DNA from: Cercophora sp. LCS_1
Taxonomy: Eukaryota; Ascomycota; Sordariomycetes; Sordariales; Lasiosphaeriaceae
Assembly (NCBI GenBank): GCA_036250225.1
Contig: JAPZLL010000016.1
Span: 124,001 to 188,000, forward strand
Direction of reading: 5' to 3'
DNA length: 64,000 nt
Shown here piece after piece: positions 12,688-25,150 of this stretch (the stretch's first letter is position 1; the number at the start of each line of letters is the position of its first letter). The translations under genes and the position numbers were made by a program. Below the pieces are notes generated by a model, which was not told the DNA's origin, searched no databases, and saw only the letters and a program-made list of their open reading frames with translations.

Positions 12688-13792
12688 ATCCAACCATCCC
12701 ATGTAACCACCTAGCTTGCCATCTTGTCATGGGTGTAGACAGACGCAGATAATCAGCAGGCTTGCTTCGGGATGTCATGGGCATGTCCAGTTACATGTAT
12801 GGCGTGGCATGGAGCGGTCTGGGGTCTGGGACGGAATGCTTGATGGACGGATGTAGAGGGAGGATGCAAACTTTAGCGCCATCGTAGCTTGTTCAAAAGC
12901 GCGCAAGGGGTCACAACTACAAGTAAGAAAGCGGCTCCTCTCGGTACCTGCGTGCGGTGGTAATGAGAGGAGGGGGCGTTGGATGACATGACATGACAGG
13001 ACGGGGCGGGATAGCATGGATGGGTGGACGGACGGTAACGACTACGCACTGAATCCCCTCGGAGACGACCAGAACCAATCGTCATCTCCAAGGACCTCAT
13101 CCTGCCTTTGTAAGTGGTTGCTACGCTGACCTCAGGCCGTTTGAAGAAATGCGGTTATCTCGGGGGAACCCGTGGTTTGGGCAGGGCAAGGCGTGGTTCA
13201 TCCCATCATGTTTTGCGGCGTTCATCCTGACTCGTGCGGTGCAGAAGAGTCGAGACCATGCTAGCGTTGGCCTGACACCGGGTTTGTGGTTGATGATGTT
13301 CATGTGGGTGCCTTGATTGGAAGGGCTGCCGAAATGGGCGGAAACGAGAGGGACGAATGACAACAGCCACCATAACCACAGCAGTCCAATGGCGCAGCTT
13401 CGCCATCTACAATCGGAAATTCACGATCAAGACTTGCCAGCAATAATGACATTAACTGTATCTGAATTTTTCTTGCACATTCACATGGTTATCATATGGT
13501 AAATAATACATGAAGCTAACCATATACATCGACACCTCGTCTCCGAGTCGCTCTCGTCTCAGAACGGGCGCTTGGATATCATGTCCAATTCCCCTTTGCC
13601 TCTGCTCGCGGGTATAGTCGCAATAGCCGATCCGTGTCATCAATAACTTGAATCCCTAAACACCCCCAAAGTCTGCCATTAATTCGCCCGAGACCGTTAA
13701 ACCGTAAAGTGGAAATACCAGATTTCAATGATGATCCCAAATCCCAGGTCGCTTTTATATCCGTGTCCGTATGCAAATAAACTCCGATGCTC

Positions 13793-16331
13793 TCAAACGC
13801 CCAAGACGGCAAGGCCAACGGCAAGGCACACAGCTGCCACAACGCCTGGCCCGTCTGGTCGCAGCCCCAACGCCCCATCCTCTGCGGCAGCGGCTGTGGC
13901 TACCGCCTCAGTAGCAGTCGCTCCTGGCGTGATGACCGTCGTTGGCCCAAACGGCCACCCGAGACTGAGCGTTGATAAAGTGATGCCGTTCGGTCCGATC
14001 GTGATCGTCTCGCCGCCCACCACGGTTGTCGTCGTGCCTGTCCCCGGCCCAATGGTAAACGTATGACCACCGATCACGGCAACCGAGGCGCCGACCTTCG
14101 TGATGGTGGCCCCGCCTACAACCGCAAAGTCCGTCTCGCCGGGCTTCGCCGTCCGCCCTCCCAAAACCGTCCCCCGCACAGTCACGCCGTCGGGCCCAAA
14201 AGTGATGGTGTCGTCGTCGATGACAGTCGTCGAGATGCCCGTCAGACCGTATGTGATGGTTGTGCTTTGGATAACCACAACCGACTGGCCAATGGCTGTA
14301 ATCAGGTCACCGCCAGCAACCACCTCCTCGGTAGGGGCGGGTAGTGTGGGGAGCGTGAGTGTTTGCCCGCCGACTGCAACGGCGGTCGGAGACACAACGA
14401 CCGTCTGTCCGCTCACGACAGCGGTTCTTGGCGTATTGCCGAGCGAAAAGGACGATCCGCCGACAATGGCGATGGAGGAGCTGACCACCACCTGCAAGCC
14501 ACCGAGCGTCGTTGTGGTGGGCGTCGGCAGAAAAACGCCGCCAGTTACTGCGTTACGGTCAATCGTCGCGCCACCTCCAACCACCTGAGTGGGACCAATC
14601 GTAAATGTAACCCCGCTCACAACCACAACCTGTGTGTTGCCGGCCGGGTCGTCAATGATGGTATTGTCGTTGATGACCACTGCGGTTGGCTTCACGGCAA
14701 CTGTGACGGGGTTGGTAGTCGGAGGTTCCCGATTCTGCGTGGTGCCGCCGCCTGCGCCATAGCCGGGAGTTGTGATGGGGACGTTGTTGGTTGCGGGATC
14801 GCGTGTATCGCGCGTGATTGGCGCCGAAGTGATGCCGTAGTTGGGTGCCTTCTTCGTCGGGTACACCACGGCCGGGTTCTTGTCCGTTGTGATGATGATA
14901 ACGGTCCCGGGGGCCGCAGCTTCTGGGCCGTTGAACAGGGCTGCTGTGGTACTGCTCTGGAGGTCGTAGCGCCACGTGCTGGTTGTTGTCAAACACGTCA
15001 CAAACTTGGTCCCGGCACCCGTCGACGAGCAAAAGGCAATCGTCGAGACGGTGAACCGCGCGGGATCCGGCATAGTAACACATGCTGGCGTGGGTGGAGG
15101 CGTCGAGATTGGCGGGTACTCTGGGGTGTAGTCTTCGGGGTTACCATACCAGGTTAGTGTGCTGGTGTAAACAACTGAATAGCTCGTCGTGGCCTTGGTC
15201 AAATCCGAGGCCTGGCAATAACTGACTGGCGTGACGGCGGTGGGGTCCGGTACAGCCGCCGTAAAATTCAAGAAACTCGCGGTTGTCGACGCCCCGTACT
15301 CGTCCGGGCCTCTCCCGCCCGGTGTCTGGCCGAGGTCAACGCTGCTTTGTTCGACTGCAATGATAGAATTCGTGGTGGGCCTGCTCGGCGGCGGGCCACG
15401 GGGGGGCGTTGGAACAACTGCCGGAACCGTAGTTGTCGATGCCAATGCGTCTTCGTGGGGTGCATAATTGTTACCGTCCGGGTTTGTCGGAACACCCGGT
15501 GCTTCACTTCCAGGCGGCAGTCTTACTGACGGGACTGGAACGACGGTCTGGATAGTCGGGATGGTCGAGCGTGTTGGGCCGTTAATGTTGGTCGTCAACG
15601 GCCCGCTTGCACCCCATATCCCGGGATACACATATTCCTCCGTCGTCGTTACAGCCGCAGGGCTCCCATCAACCCCAATGCGCGAGTTCCCACCGACAAC
15701 CGTGCCATCACCACCCCCCGGCCCAGTCCCGAAATCTATCGACTCGGGCTCAAGGGATACAACGAGCTTTGGTGGCGGTATCGCGGGCGGTACAGCTCCT
15801 GGGCGTGTCGGCAGGGCGGGCGGTCCAGCTCGCGTGGTGGTTTGTTGCGGGCTTTCATCAACGCGCGTGCCCGCACCAATAACTGTGCTCGCACCATCCC
15901 CTGGCACAGTTGCGAAGTTCAACGACTCGATTCCGACAGATACAATGGGCTGTGGCTGTGGGATTGCAGGCGGTACAATTGCCGGGCGTGTCGGTATCGC
16001 GGGAGGTGCGACAGCTTGGGTGTCTGTTTGCTGGATGCCGCCATCGATCGGCGGGAGGCTAAGAACAAGTGACTCTTGCGCCACGACAGTCAGTGTAGCC
16101 GTCGGTACCACGAGCGGTGGTATCGGCGGTGGTTTCTTTGTGATAACTGGCACCGTCGTTGTCTCAATCTCGAGGACGAGAACTGGACTATCATCTCGAG
16201 GTTTTAGCGGGCCTATTGTGGACAGTTAGACATGTTGCTTCGCTTCTGAAGAACCAGGAGCGCCGCGAACCTCCCAGCACCGTCTGGCCCAGCACTACGA
16301 CCGACAGTAACGCCCTTCTGCCTCCAACCAT
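13793..16331 (-). CDS. Secreted GPI-anchored repeat cell-surface protein
   Basis: Two exons, 16271-16331 and 13793-16212, separated by a 58-nt intron (donor GTTCGC, branch CTAAC, acceptor AATAG), give 826 residues. Exon 1 encodes a signal peptide: MVGGRRALLSVVVLGQTVLG. Exon 2 alone has no Met start or signal, which supports the join; the phases agree (1 + 2 nt). The mature protein is Pro/Thr/Val/Gly-rich. Its N-terminal third has repeated PPAIP/PxxPTRP blocks. The C-terminal half has recurring beta-type units such as VVVVSGVTFTIGP, VAVIGGHTFTIGP and VVGGETITIGP. The last about 20 residues are hydrophobic (VVAAVCLAVGLAVLGV) after a small-residue DG site, a standard GPI-attachment signal. There are few Cys. 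This is typical of fungal wall or adhesin-like mannoproteins; no enzymatic domain is seen. An upstream in-frame ATG at 16391 would add 20 charged residues before the signal core and is less likely. Confidence 0.8.
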
Positions 16332-19300
16332 CTTGTCGTCTGGCGAACGAAGCCGTATCAGACGGTTTTTCCAAATGGTAAATTCCCCCACCGAGCAGCC
16401 GGGTCGAGATTCTCAGTTGTCGTCACCAAGACGCCGTGTCCATGGCGGCTCGCGGTATACAGAGGGAAAGCTTGGTGGCCTGGAAAACAGTGGTATGTAG
16501 GTCCTTCGATCTTGCCGACTGCGGACGGCGGATTCGGGTGAAGAGCGGTTATTATCGACGGCTCCAGAACGGCACAGCAACGAAGCGTGTACCCGGAGAG
16601 AGCAAGAATCCAACGTCGCGCGAGGCTGCAAGCGAATTTACAGGGGCCACTGGCACACTAGCTTTTAAGGCTAATGGTGCCCTGTGGGCCGACTTGATTT
16701 GAGGTGCCTGCCACGAGGGGCCAGCAAGCAGGGAGAGCAGCGCAACAAGATGTGAGGGGAGCCCCGTGCACTTCGCCAAGGGCTGAGGGCCAGGCGAGGG
16801 TAGCCACAGGAGGAGACTCCCGAAAGGGGAAAGATGATGAGCATCTGTAAAGCGTCAGGGATCCCCCTGCTGTCCTCCCCCACTCCAAGCCAACGGAACT
16901 CATGGGGATCAGGCGAAAATCCTCGTCGTTTTCCTGGCTAGTCGTCGAGAAGGTCCGCCTGAAGCCCTAGCCAACTAACGCCGACTCCAGTCTAGGGCGG
17001 CATGCTATCTCGCTCACCAACCGGCACTGAATCCATCGCGGCTCTTCGCAGGCGCATCCTGATTTCCGAAGAGGCAAGACGACAGCATCACCACGGAGCC
17101 TCCTCGGGCGGAATGGAGCGTGTGGCTGAAAGAAGAAAGGCCGCGGGGTTGCGGACTGCTGGGGGGTGCCCAAATGATTTGCATGCAATCGCTTATTAGT
17201 GGATGGCACCCAGATGCGACGAGAATGAGGTCGCCAAATTCGTTTCCGCCTGCCAGCCGAGACAGTGCAACCAAACGGAAGAGAAGGTCCAGCTCCAGGC
17301 TCGATGCCAGCGAGCACCGCCGAAGGCCACATTGGGTCCTTTGGCTTCTTCCGAGCATTCTGGCAATCCACGTTTTTTGCTGGCTGGCACTGCAACGCTC
17401 CCCGGCGCAACGCATTCGGCGCGTGTAGGTATATGTCAGATGAATGTGCAGAGCTGCTGCGCTTGTCGCTGGGTCGTCGGTCCGCTTGCCGGCGCGTGGC
17501 GTCTATCGAAAGATGAGACGAAAAAGGTCTGCCGTCCTCCCAGGAAAACGCTCCTGAAAGGGGCAATTTGCGTCAGGACTTTCCATCATCCAACGATGGG
17601 CAGCTTTGGTCGCGAAGCGGAGGTGCAATTTCGAAATGTTCATGCCAGCTCAGAGGCCCAGCCCAAAGCCGTCGGCGAATCACAGGCCAGAGGATCACCC
17701 CCTCTGGCCAAACCCTGCCTCGCTCCTGCCCTCAACCCGACCGGGGCCTGCCCCAAGACGACCCCTCGGCAATCCAGGCCTTCCCAGTTGCGCAGGGTGG
17801 CTGCCGACCAAGCCGACAGATGCATCGATCGATGTCCAATGAGATCCGGAGCACGACTGCACCCTCGCGGTGGCTTACCCGGCTTGATATTGTCGATCGC
17901 GATGCTCAGCTGCGACGCCGAAACTGGGCCCCTCCTGCTGCTTTTTGCCTCGAAAGACGCGGCGTCGTTTCCAGTCCACTGGGTCGCTCGTCGAGCATTT
18001 GAAGCGTCCGTTGCCACGCGCTCGAGATATCTCGTCAGCAATGCCTTGCACTTGAAGCCTGCCATCCCGACTCCTGGAGCGCCTCACAAAGCGAGGTTTC
18101 GGGAATTCATGCTGACATGGAAGAGCCGATCCCACAGTAACAGAGAACTCCTGGAATACGACACCCATGCAACGCTTGTGCATGTCAAGCCCTCCCCTCC
18201 GACCAATGGCGAAGGTTGAGAAGCGAAGGCGGGCAATTTCTTGCTCCTCTGACCGCGCGCTGTCTGGCCTCTGAATGGCCCAATGGGGAAATTCGAGTGT
18301 ACATCAACCCTGGGGCAGCGGTGGTCTTGCCGTCAAGATTCGAGTGAACAAGCTTGGCAGGGGACTTTGGTCTGCCACAAACCGGAGGAGCAGCTCGGAG
18401 AGAATCGCACCTCGTTGGTAAAGGCGCCTACGCGGCTAGTGCTCCCGCGACGGGATCCCACGAATAGCCTCCCAGATCAGCGGGCGACGAAGCTGCGAAT
18501 CTTGCATCAACCTTGACCAGCGCTGTTGAAGCCAAATCCCATGAACTGGCCCACCAGTCACTGACCAGAGTCGCCGATGCCTTGTCGTGCCCCCGCGGCT
18601 TCATCACATACATAAACTGATCCCCAGACTCGATTCGACGGCTGGGGAAAAGGGCAGCCCGGAACGTGAATTAATTAACTCGGCCGTCATGTGGCGGCGA
18701 GCCGTTCGCGTATGGGTCGTCCGGACGGCCTACCACAGGTGTGAACTTTATTGCGGGTGCCGGCAAAAGAGGTGGCGCTGGATTTACCCAGAGTGTGCGC
18801 AGCACCTGAGTGGTGAGATATATTGTCTCTCCCGTGTTTAGTGCGTCGTGTGTGCTTGTTCAGGTCATCCTCCCCGACCTGCCCTCTTCTTCAGAGGAAG
18901 AAGGTCGCCCGTAGAGGCAGTCGGTCCTGACTGATCTGGAAATTTGCCCAATCTATCTGCGTCGCCGGCTTTCCTGGTTCGCGTTGGTGTCAAGCGTGCT
19001 GTATTCTTTGGCCGCAGACGTTCAAGACCCGCCGCATTTGCCAACGTCCCGGCGAACAAAGCAGCACGTTTCGTCCAGAAAACTGGAGGTGTGGTGTCCA
19101 GATGTATGTCTGCTCGCTGCCTGCTCCGGCGCGTTTCAACAGGTAGCACTCATCGAGGGGGGTCGCCCTTTTCGCCACCGAGCAAACCGGCACTTACAAA
19201 CATCCTCCAACGTGCCACCGCAAGCAAAAGGAAAGAAAGTAAAACCTGGCCGAGTTTCGTCGCTTGCCAGCCCTTTTTATCTCAATCGACAAGAATCTTC

Positions 19301-20470
19301 GCGCGTGATATCGCCGTCAGATTGGACTGTTTTGTTCCGCAACCATCTTGTCTCCGGGGTTGTGTTGCACTGCTGCTCGAGATCGCGAGATGCCGGCCCA
19401 GCCTTCCCCACACTATATGACCGGGACGGCGGTTGATAGAGTTGGTGGTTCGCAGCCCGATCTGCTAGGGCGGGGCGGAGCACTCAGGCGGACAATTCAT
19501 GCGGACTTGAACGCATATCATGGAGCTGATCTCGTTTGGTCAACGGTCCTTATGCTTTGTTCAAAGCTGCACCCATTATGGTGGAGGAAACAGAAAATCG
19601 GGTCGAGATCTCTCGCTCAGGCCTCGCTAGCCTCGGGAGTTGAAAAGCCACCGTCAGAGACCGGGGTCTTGGCTCCACGTGCGTGCTGCGGATTATCGCT
19701 GGGTTCGGTCGAGATGTCTTGCTGATTTTGCACTCTCGAGATTTGTCGTAGATCGAAATTCGCAGTGTCTCGGTGGTAAGACTGCGTCTTCATTTGCGCG
19801 GGCAATCAACCAGCAACGCCCTCGCAATTCCTGTGTATAGTGCAAAGTGCCTTGCACCACGCCCGCGCGCAACAATCGCAACAACAAGCGGGCTGCGGGT
19901 GCCGAGGCCAGGCGCGGAGGAATTGGCCGTTTCCATCAGATCGCGTCGAACGTCTGTGGAAGAGGGGGGTGACCGGGGTGCTGGCCCTTGTCCCCTCCTC
20001 GCTGTCGGGTGGGCGTTTTAGCCAGACAAGCCAGACAAGCCAGAGCACGCCAGCCCACCCCCTTGCTCCCTCCCTCTCCCCAGCTTGTGAGTGGACACAG
20101 TCCGTCTTCCCACGCTCCCGGCTGGGCTCGCTCCACTGCCCACTGTCCAGCCCGCTTGGCTCAGGCCAGCCGAGCACTGTGCGCGCCCGCTTGTCGTTGA
20201 TCGCTCTTGCCCGCTACCAAACACAAGCACAGGGAAGGAAAAAACCTCGCTGGACAGTCTGGGAGTGGGTCGCCCCGTTTCTCGAGTGGTGTCGCTGGCC
20301 TTGCTCCCGCCACCTCTCCGCGTCCCGCCATCAGTCGTTCGTTCGAAGAAGGGTGCAACCGTTCCACCGGCGGTCACCTTCCACCGCCCCCCATCCACCG
20401 CATCTGCGCTTCAGTCTTGTGCACTCCAGTTCCGGGGCTCAATCCCTCCACCACGAATCTGGCACCTATC

Positions 20471-20515
20471 ATGAACGACGGACCCGACGCTGCGGCCCCG
20501 ATTCTTCTGGCTTGA
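20471..20515 (+). other. Upstream ORF 1 of the protease-like gene
   Basis: A 14-codon ORF (MNDGPDAAAPILLA then stop) ends 116 nt before the main ATG. It matters only if transcription starts upstream of it, which cannot be seen here. Confidence 0.35.
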
Positions 20516-20533
20516 GGTCCTTGCCCGCAACTC

Positions 20534-20587
20534 ATGGAACACCGCGACGGCTTCGTGAATGTCTTGCGACTCCCGCTCGCCTGGTGA
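20534..20587 (+). other. Upstream ORF 2 of the protease-like gene
   Basis: A 17-codon ORF (MEHRDGFVNVLRLPLAW then stop) ends 44 nt before the main ATG. Its distance from that ATG would allow reinitiation if it lies in the leader. Confidence 0.35.
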
Positions 20588-20631
20588 CAGACTGCACCCG
20601 CCGCCGACGCCCGGGCGAGGGCGCTGCGAAA

Positions 20632-23435
20632 ATGCGGCTTTCTCACCTTGCGGCCGCCGTCGTCTGTGACATCTTGCTGGCTACATTGAACGTCGTCGCC
20701 GTCCTCGATTACGAAACCGACTCTGCCGATCTAAGTGCTCTCTGGCTTGCACCCTCGACGACATGGTATGTCGTGCAATCTGTCCCTCCCCGTCCCACGT
20801 TGTTTTCCTCACACCGTCTGTAGGTATGGCATCGACGGAACATGGTCCAACTTCGCCCTGTCTCTGGGTACTCCCCTGCGAACTGTGTATTTGACTCCCG
20901 CGACTGCACTCTCCGAGGTTTGGGTGGTTCAGAACCACGGCTGCGCTGATGGTGAGTTCCTTTGTGGCGGCCTTTCAGGGTGGCATTGCTGACGACCCAC
21001 CAGCTCAAATATGTTATAATGCTCGGGGTGGAGTGTTCAACATTGGGAATTCGGTGTCCTGGCGATCGCTGGGAAGCTGGCAACTCGGCCTCAGTAACAC
21101 TGGCATGGGAGGGAACGGCGACTACGGCTTGGAGAGCATTTCCTTCCGCAATGGCGACCGGCTCACCGACATCGATGGCGTCCTCATTGGAGCCATCAAC
21201 GACACTGACTACTACCAGGGCTTCATCGGACTTGGTGTTACACAGGGCAAGTTTGGGACGAACTTGACACTTCCTCTCATATCCCAGCTGGCTCAGACAT
21301 ACGGAACAATCCACAGTAGCAGCTATGGCTACACGGCCGGCGCGTTTTACCGTCCTACCACTGGCAACGGAGGCGATGCCGGTACGCCTGCCTCGCTTGT
21401 TCTGGGAGGTTATGACACGCTCCGGTTCGTGCCCCATAACCTCAGATTCCCGCTTGACCCTATGAAGAGGTTACCTGTGGTCAAGCTCCGCGGTGTCACC
21501 GCTGAAGTACCATCGCTTGGTGACGCACCGGGTAACTGGACAAGCACCACGCAAAGTCTCGTCACCATGAATGATTCTATCAAGGCCATCATCGACACGT
21601 CCACCCCATACTTGTGGATGCCGACGGAGGTCTGCGAACGCTTCGCAGATGCCTTTGGTCTGAAGTGGAATGAGACGCTGGGTGTTTACGTGTATGCGGA
21701 CCCGGCCCAGTACAACCGCTTTTTGAGCGATAAATCACTCTCTATTATCTTTTCGATCTCCAGCTACGACAACACAGACGACTTCGGGCGACCTCTTAAC
21801 GTACCTGGCGTCGTCAATATCACTTTCCCCTCAGCCGCATTCGCCCAGGTTCTAAAGTATCCTTTTGGGGGCGTTATCGAGTTCGAGGACCCCACTGTTC
21901 CGTACTTTCCACTCAAGCGGTCAACGAAAGAGGTCAATGATAACCAGTACATTATCGGTCGGGCGTTCATGCAAGAGGCTTACATGATAACTCGGTATGA
22001 CAAGACGGAATTCTCACTTTACCAGGCCTCGTTCCCTCTCAACGGCTACAAGAACACATCGCTCGTCGGCATCGACAGAAACCCCGACAGCCCATATCCA
22101 GCATTTACCGGGTCGCGAGAAGGCCCCAAGGGTGGACTGAGCACCAGCCAGACGGTGGGGGTCGTTCTTAGCGCCTTTGCAACGGGCAGTGTTATCGGTT
22201 TCATTTTGTGGTGTTGTTGCCGACGAAGAAAGAAGGCAAAGACGCCGGCGGAGGTACTCGAGGAGAGCAAAGAGGATACGCAGTCGATCGATGGGCAACC
22301 CAGGAGCCCAGTAAAACGAATGTTTTCCATGATTATCGGAAGGAAGCGGTCGAAGAAGCCGATCGCAGTTCATGAGGTGCATGGAAACACGACACAGCCG
22401 GTTGAAGTAGGCGCAGATGAACAACACCAGGTGTTCGAGCTCCCAGTTCCCCCAGAACCAGTTGAGCTCGACACCAACGATGCGGGCTACGACGATGATA
22501 CGGATGTCACAGGAGAGAGTTCTCATGACCTCAGCGCCTACGAAATTGCAAGGCGGAAAATGGCAAGGCAGCTGCAGGGGCCCGTGCCAACATATACCCC
22601 GACCGAGACCTCGACCGAGTCCGAGCCGAGGGAAGGGAAATCAGGACAAGATATCAGCCCGGTCGCACACTACCGCCCATCCGATGACCCCTCGCCAGTG
22701 TCCTCACCGACCTATGCCAACAGCAATTCGCTCCCCGATTCACTCCCTTCGCCATTGTCGCCGCACCCCGACTGGCAAACACGCATGTTTGACCTTCCAT
22801 CGCCCATGACGGTCGCCCCTCCTGTGCACATGCCCCTTTCCGTTCGCTCACATCACAGCGGCAGCAGCAACTATTCACCCATCTCGCCACGCTCTCCGTA
22901 TTCGCCTCACGCTTACGCACCCTCATCCATAAGCCGCTCTAACTCTAGCAACGTCTCCCCGACATCCGCACACGGATCCCTCCGGCTGCCGCCAACCCCA
23001 ACAGTTCAACGAACCCCCATTGACCCTTCGAGGGTTGTTTGCTTGGGGCCGCTACCCGAAGATGTTCCATTACCGGGCCAGCAAGCAGCGGCATCACCTG
23101 TGCCGCCAATACCGCCAATACCACAAATCGTGACCCCAGATAGCCGGCAAATAGGGCCTGGTCGGGCACCAGTCATACGACTCGACGATCCTACGGCGGC
23201 TCTTCGGCGTTCACGAGCGAGTCGGAGTTCGAGCGACTCACTGGGTAGCAACTTCACTGTTGAAGAGGAAGAGCGGCTGAGAGGCGACGAGGCCCCAGGG
23301 GCCCCCAGCTCACGGCAACCCCAGGACGATGACTTTCCTCGAAGCCCCCGCAGCATGGAGCGGATAGAGGCAGGCTGTGAGCTGGTCCATGTACCACAGG
23401 TGGCCGAGAAACGGTACAGCTGGGAAGACAAATAA
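20632..23435 (+). CDS. Membrane-anchored pepsin-like protein lacking the first catalytic Asp
   Basis: Three exons (20632-20765, 20824-20951 and 21004-23435) with introns of 58 and 52 nt give 897 residues. The N-terminus (MRLSHLAAAVVCDILLATLN) is a signal peptide. The pepsin-like (A1) fold covers roughly residues 45-440: GTWSNFALSLGTP, FIGLGV, VLGGYDT, and a second catalytic loop IIDTSTPYLWMP. The first catalytic loop, normally DTGSSDLW, reads ATALSEVW with Ala71 in place of Asp, so proteolysis by the usual two-Asp mechanism is not expected. Several N-glycosylation sequons are present. A single membrane segment (VGVVLSAFATGSVIGFILW, about 470-490) is followed by CCCRRRKK and a Ser/Pro-rich cytoplasmic tail of about 400 residues. 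The layout (extracellular pseudo-protease, one TM, long tail) suggests a surface sensor or binding protein rather than an enzyme; that is inference. Confidence 0.88.
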
Positions 23436-24605
23436 ACCCAGCGCCCACACTCGGCTACCATACGATCTTTTGCCGTCATGGCTGTAATAGTTGGTTTTGG
23501 ATACGACGGGATGGTGGATAAACATGCTTGACGCATCTACAATTTTCCTTTTGGTCAATCTATTGGTCGTATATATCCTCCACGGAGTTTTGGTGGGGAC
23601 GAATCGGGTTTATACCGCGATGATCATCACGATAATCGCTTGCTTTATCTCTTGTTTTTGGTAGCATCGGCGTCACGGAGCAAAATGACGGGTTGGCAAT
23701 GTCAAGCAAGAGGCAGACGACGAGCGGATGAAACAGCAAGGATTCAGATGCTAGCCCAAGGGTGGCTTGACATGGATAGAGAGAAGGGCATCATGGATTG
23801 GAGAAGCCTGACCACGATAGGGATGTTGGAGTATTGGGATGTTTGATGCTCTTGATAAGGGGATGTTACCTATCTTGAACCCTACCTGTCTGTAGGAAGT
23901 CTATTGATATAAAGAAACCAAAAGCTTCATTCAAATCAGCTATGACATGATGTTCCCATCTGTGGTGACGAAATTGTCTGCCAACCCATCCCCAACAGTG
24001 TGAACACTAGGTGCTCCAGCTGCCACAGTGGGTTCCCAGCTCTCCACCTTTGCTTCTTGACTCTAATTTTACCTTTTGTGTAAGAGCACGGCATGAAAGG
24101 CACTCGGCAACGGTGGTTCCTGCTACATATCTATTTGAGCATGCTGTTTGCTCGGTACCAGACCGTTGAGATGTCGGCTTCCATTAGTCACCTGTGAAGG
24201 ATGGGTGCACGATCACATTATTCTCAGGGCGAAACGCTGTGAAAGCGTTACCAGTCGACTCTGAGTGAGTTGTCATGAGGCTCCGCGTACCTAGAAGTGT
24301 GAGAGAGACATAGCGGTGAGATAAGGGTCGTTAGGCAAGTCAGCCAGGCAGCTCGCCAACTCGGTATGGGGTCTGAGTGGTGACGTCTGTCTGTCTCACA
24401 GCATGTATGATGGCAAGTGAAGAGAGTGCCTGTCTCATCAGCGGTGAGTGGCTCGACAAGAAGTGAGTGAAATAAAATACTTGAGCTCGGTGAGCGTTTT
24501 CGTCAAATGGAGGATGGGCCCTGCCAAGCTCGTTCGCGCCACGGCTGTCAACTCGATTGCCAAGATTGAAGATCGCGAGCGAGGCAGTCTGGAAGCGAGC
24601 ATGGT

Positions 24606-24619
24606 GGGGGGGGGGGGGG
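24606..24619. repeat. G14 homopolymer
   Basis: Fourteen consecutive G residues. The exact length is uncertain because such runs are error-prone in sequencing. Confidence 0.7.
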
Positions 24620-25150
24620 AAACAGCATACTATCATCACCGCTATGACTATCGCTTCACGACTGCTACTCTTCTCGTACGATGTCCGAGGATAGAACAGG
24701 AGACTGGGAGGCAGACTCGCGCGATGCGGTCTTCGCGCCTCACATCGAAAGATAGACCGTCACTGTTATCTCGAGGAGGACATGCGCGCAATTTTCCGGT
24801 GGGCGTTTGAGCCGCTACTGTTGGAGGCTGGCGCCTTCCACGTCAGTGGCTGGAGGGCATGTGAGATATGGGGTCCGAGGTCGTGTGCCGTACTGCTGGA
24901 ACCAGCACGGTCTTGCAGTAGCTTCACTTGTGCAGCTCATGATTGCAGTACGACGAGTCTCGACCTGAAGATTGAGCCATCTGGGGAAGTCTAGAACCTG
25001 GACGCCGGGAGCATCTCCGTCCTAACGGAGGGGGAAGACGACGGCATTCCCGACAAAGTCCCTCGCAGCATGGATGATCGACCACTTTTGCGATTGACTC
25101 GATGCATTCGAGTAATGGCTCTTCTCTGGCTGCGGGGTAGAAAGGGCCCA

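Larger units (their letters stand above)
11512..13792. other. Intergenic region rich in short tandem repeats
   Basis: This is a tail-to-tail gap between the F-box gene and the GPI-protein gene. No gene is supported; the ORF at 11864-12178 is low-complexity Ser/Thr/Pro and lacks motifs. The stretch 12030-12700 packs several simple repeats, listed separately, together with A and G runs. Confidence 0.5.
16332..20631. other. 4.3-kb gene-poor region between divergent genes
   Basis: No gene is supported. The longest ORF (17203-18219, 338 codons) lacks motifs and third-position bias and overlaps equally long minus-strand ORFs. From about 19980 to 20630 the plus strand becomes C/T-rich, as in promoters and leaders of filamentous fungi; it ends with two short upstream ORFs (20471 and 20534). 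Confidence 0.45.

Noticed and set aside
17203..18219. 338-codon plus-strand ORF
   Set aside because: No family motif, no C/G third-position bias, overlaps several minus-strand ORFs of similar quality; long chance frames are common in GC-rich DNA.
19840..20823. 327-codon plus-strand ORF overlapping the pseudo-protease start
   Set aside because: Runs through the pyrimidine-rich leader and across the real exon 1 in the coding frame only because no stop happens to occur; the ATG at 20632 starts a proper signal peptide.
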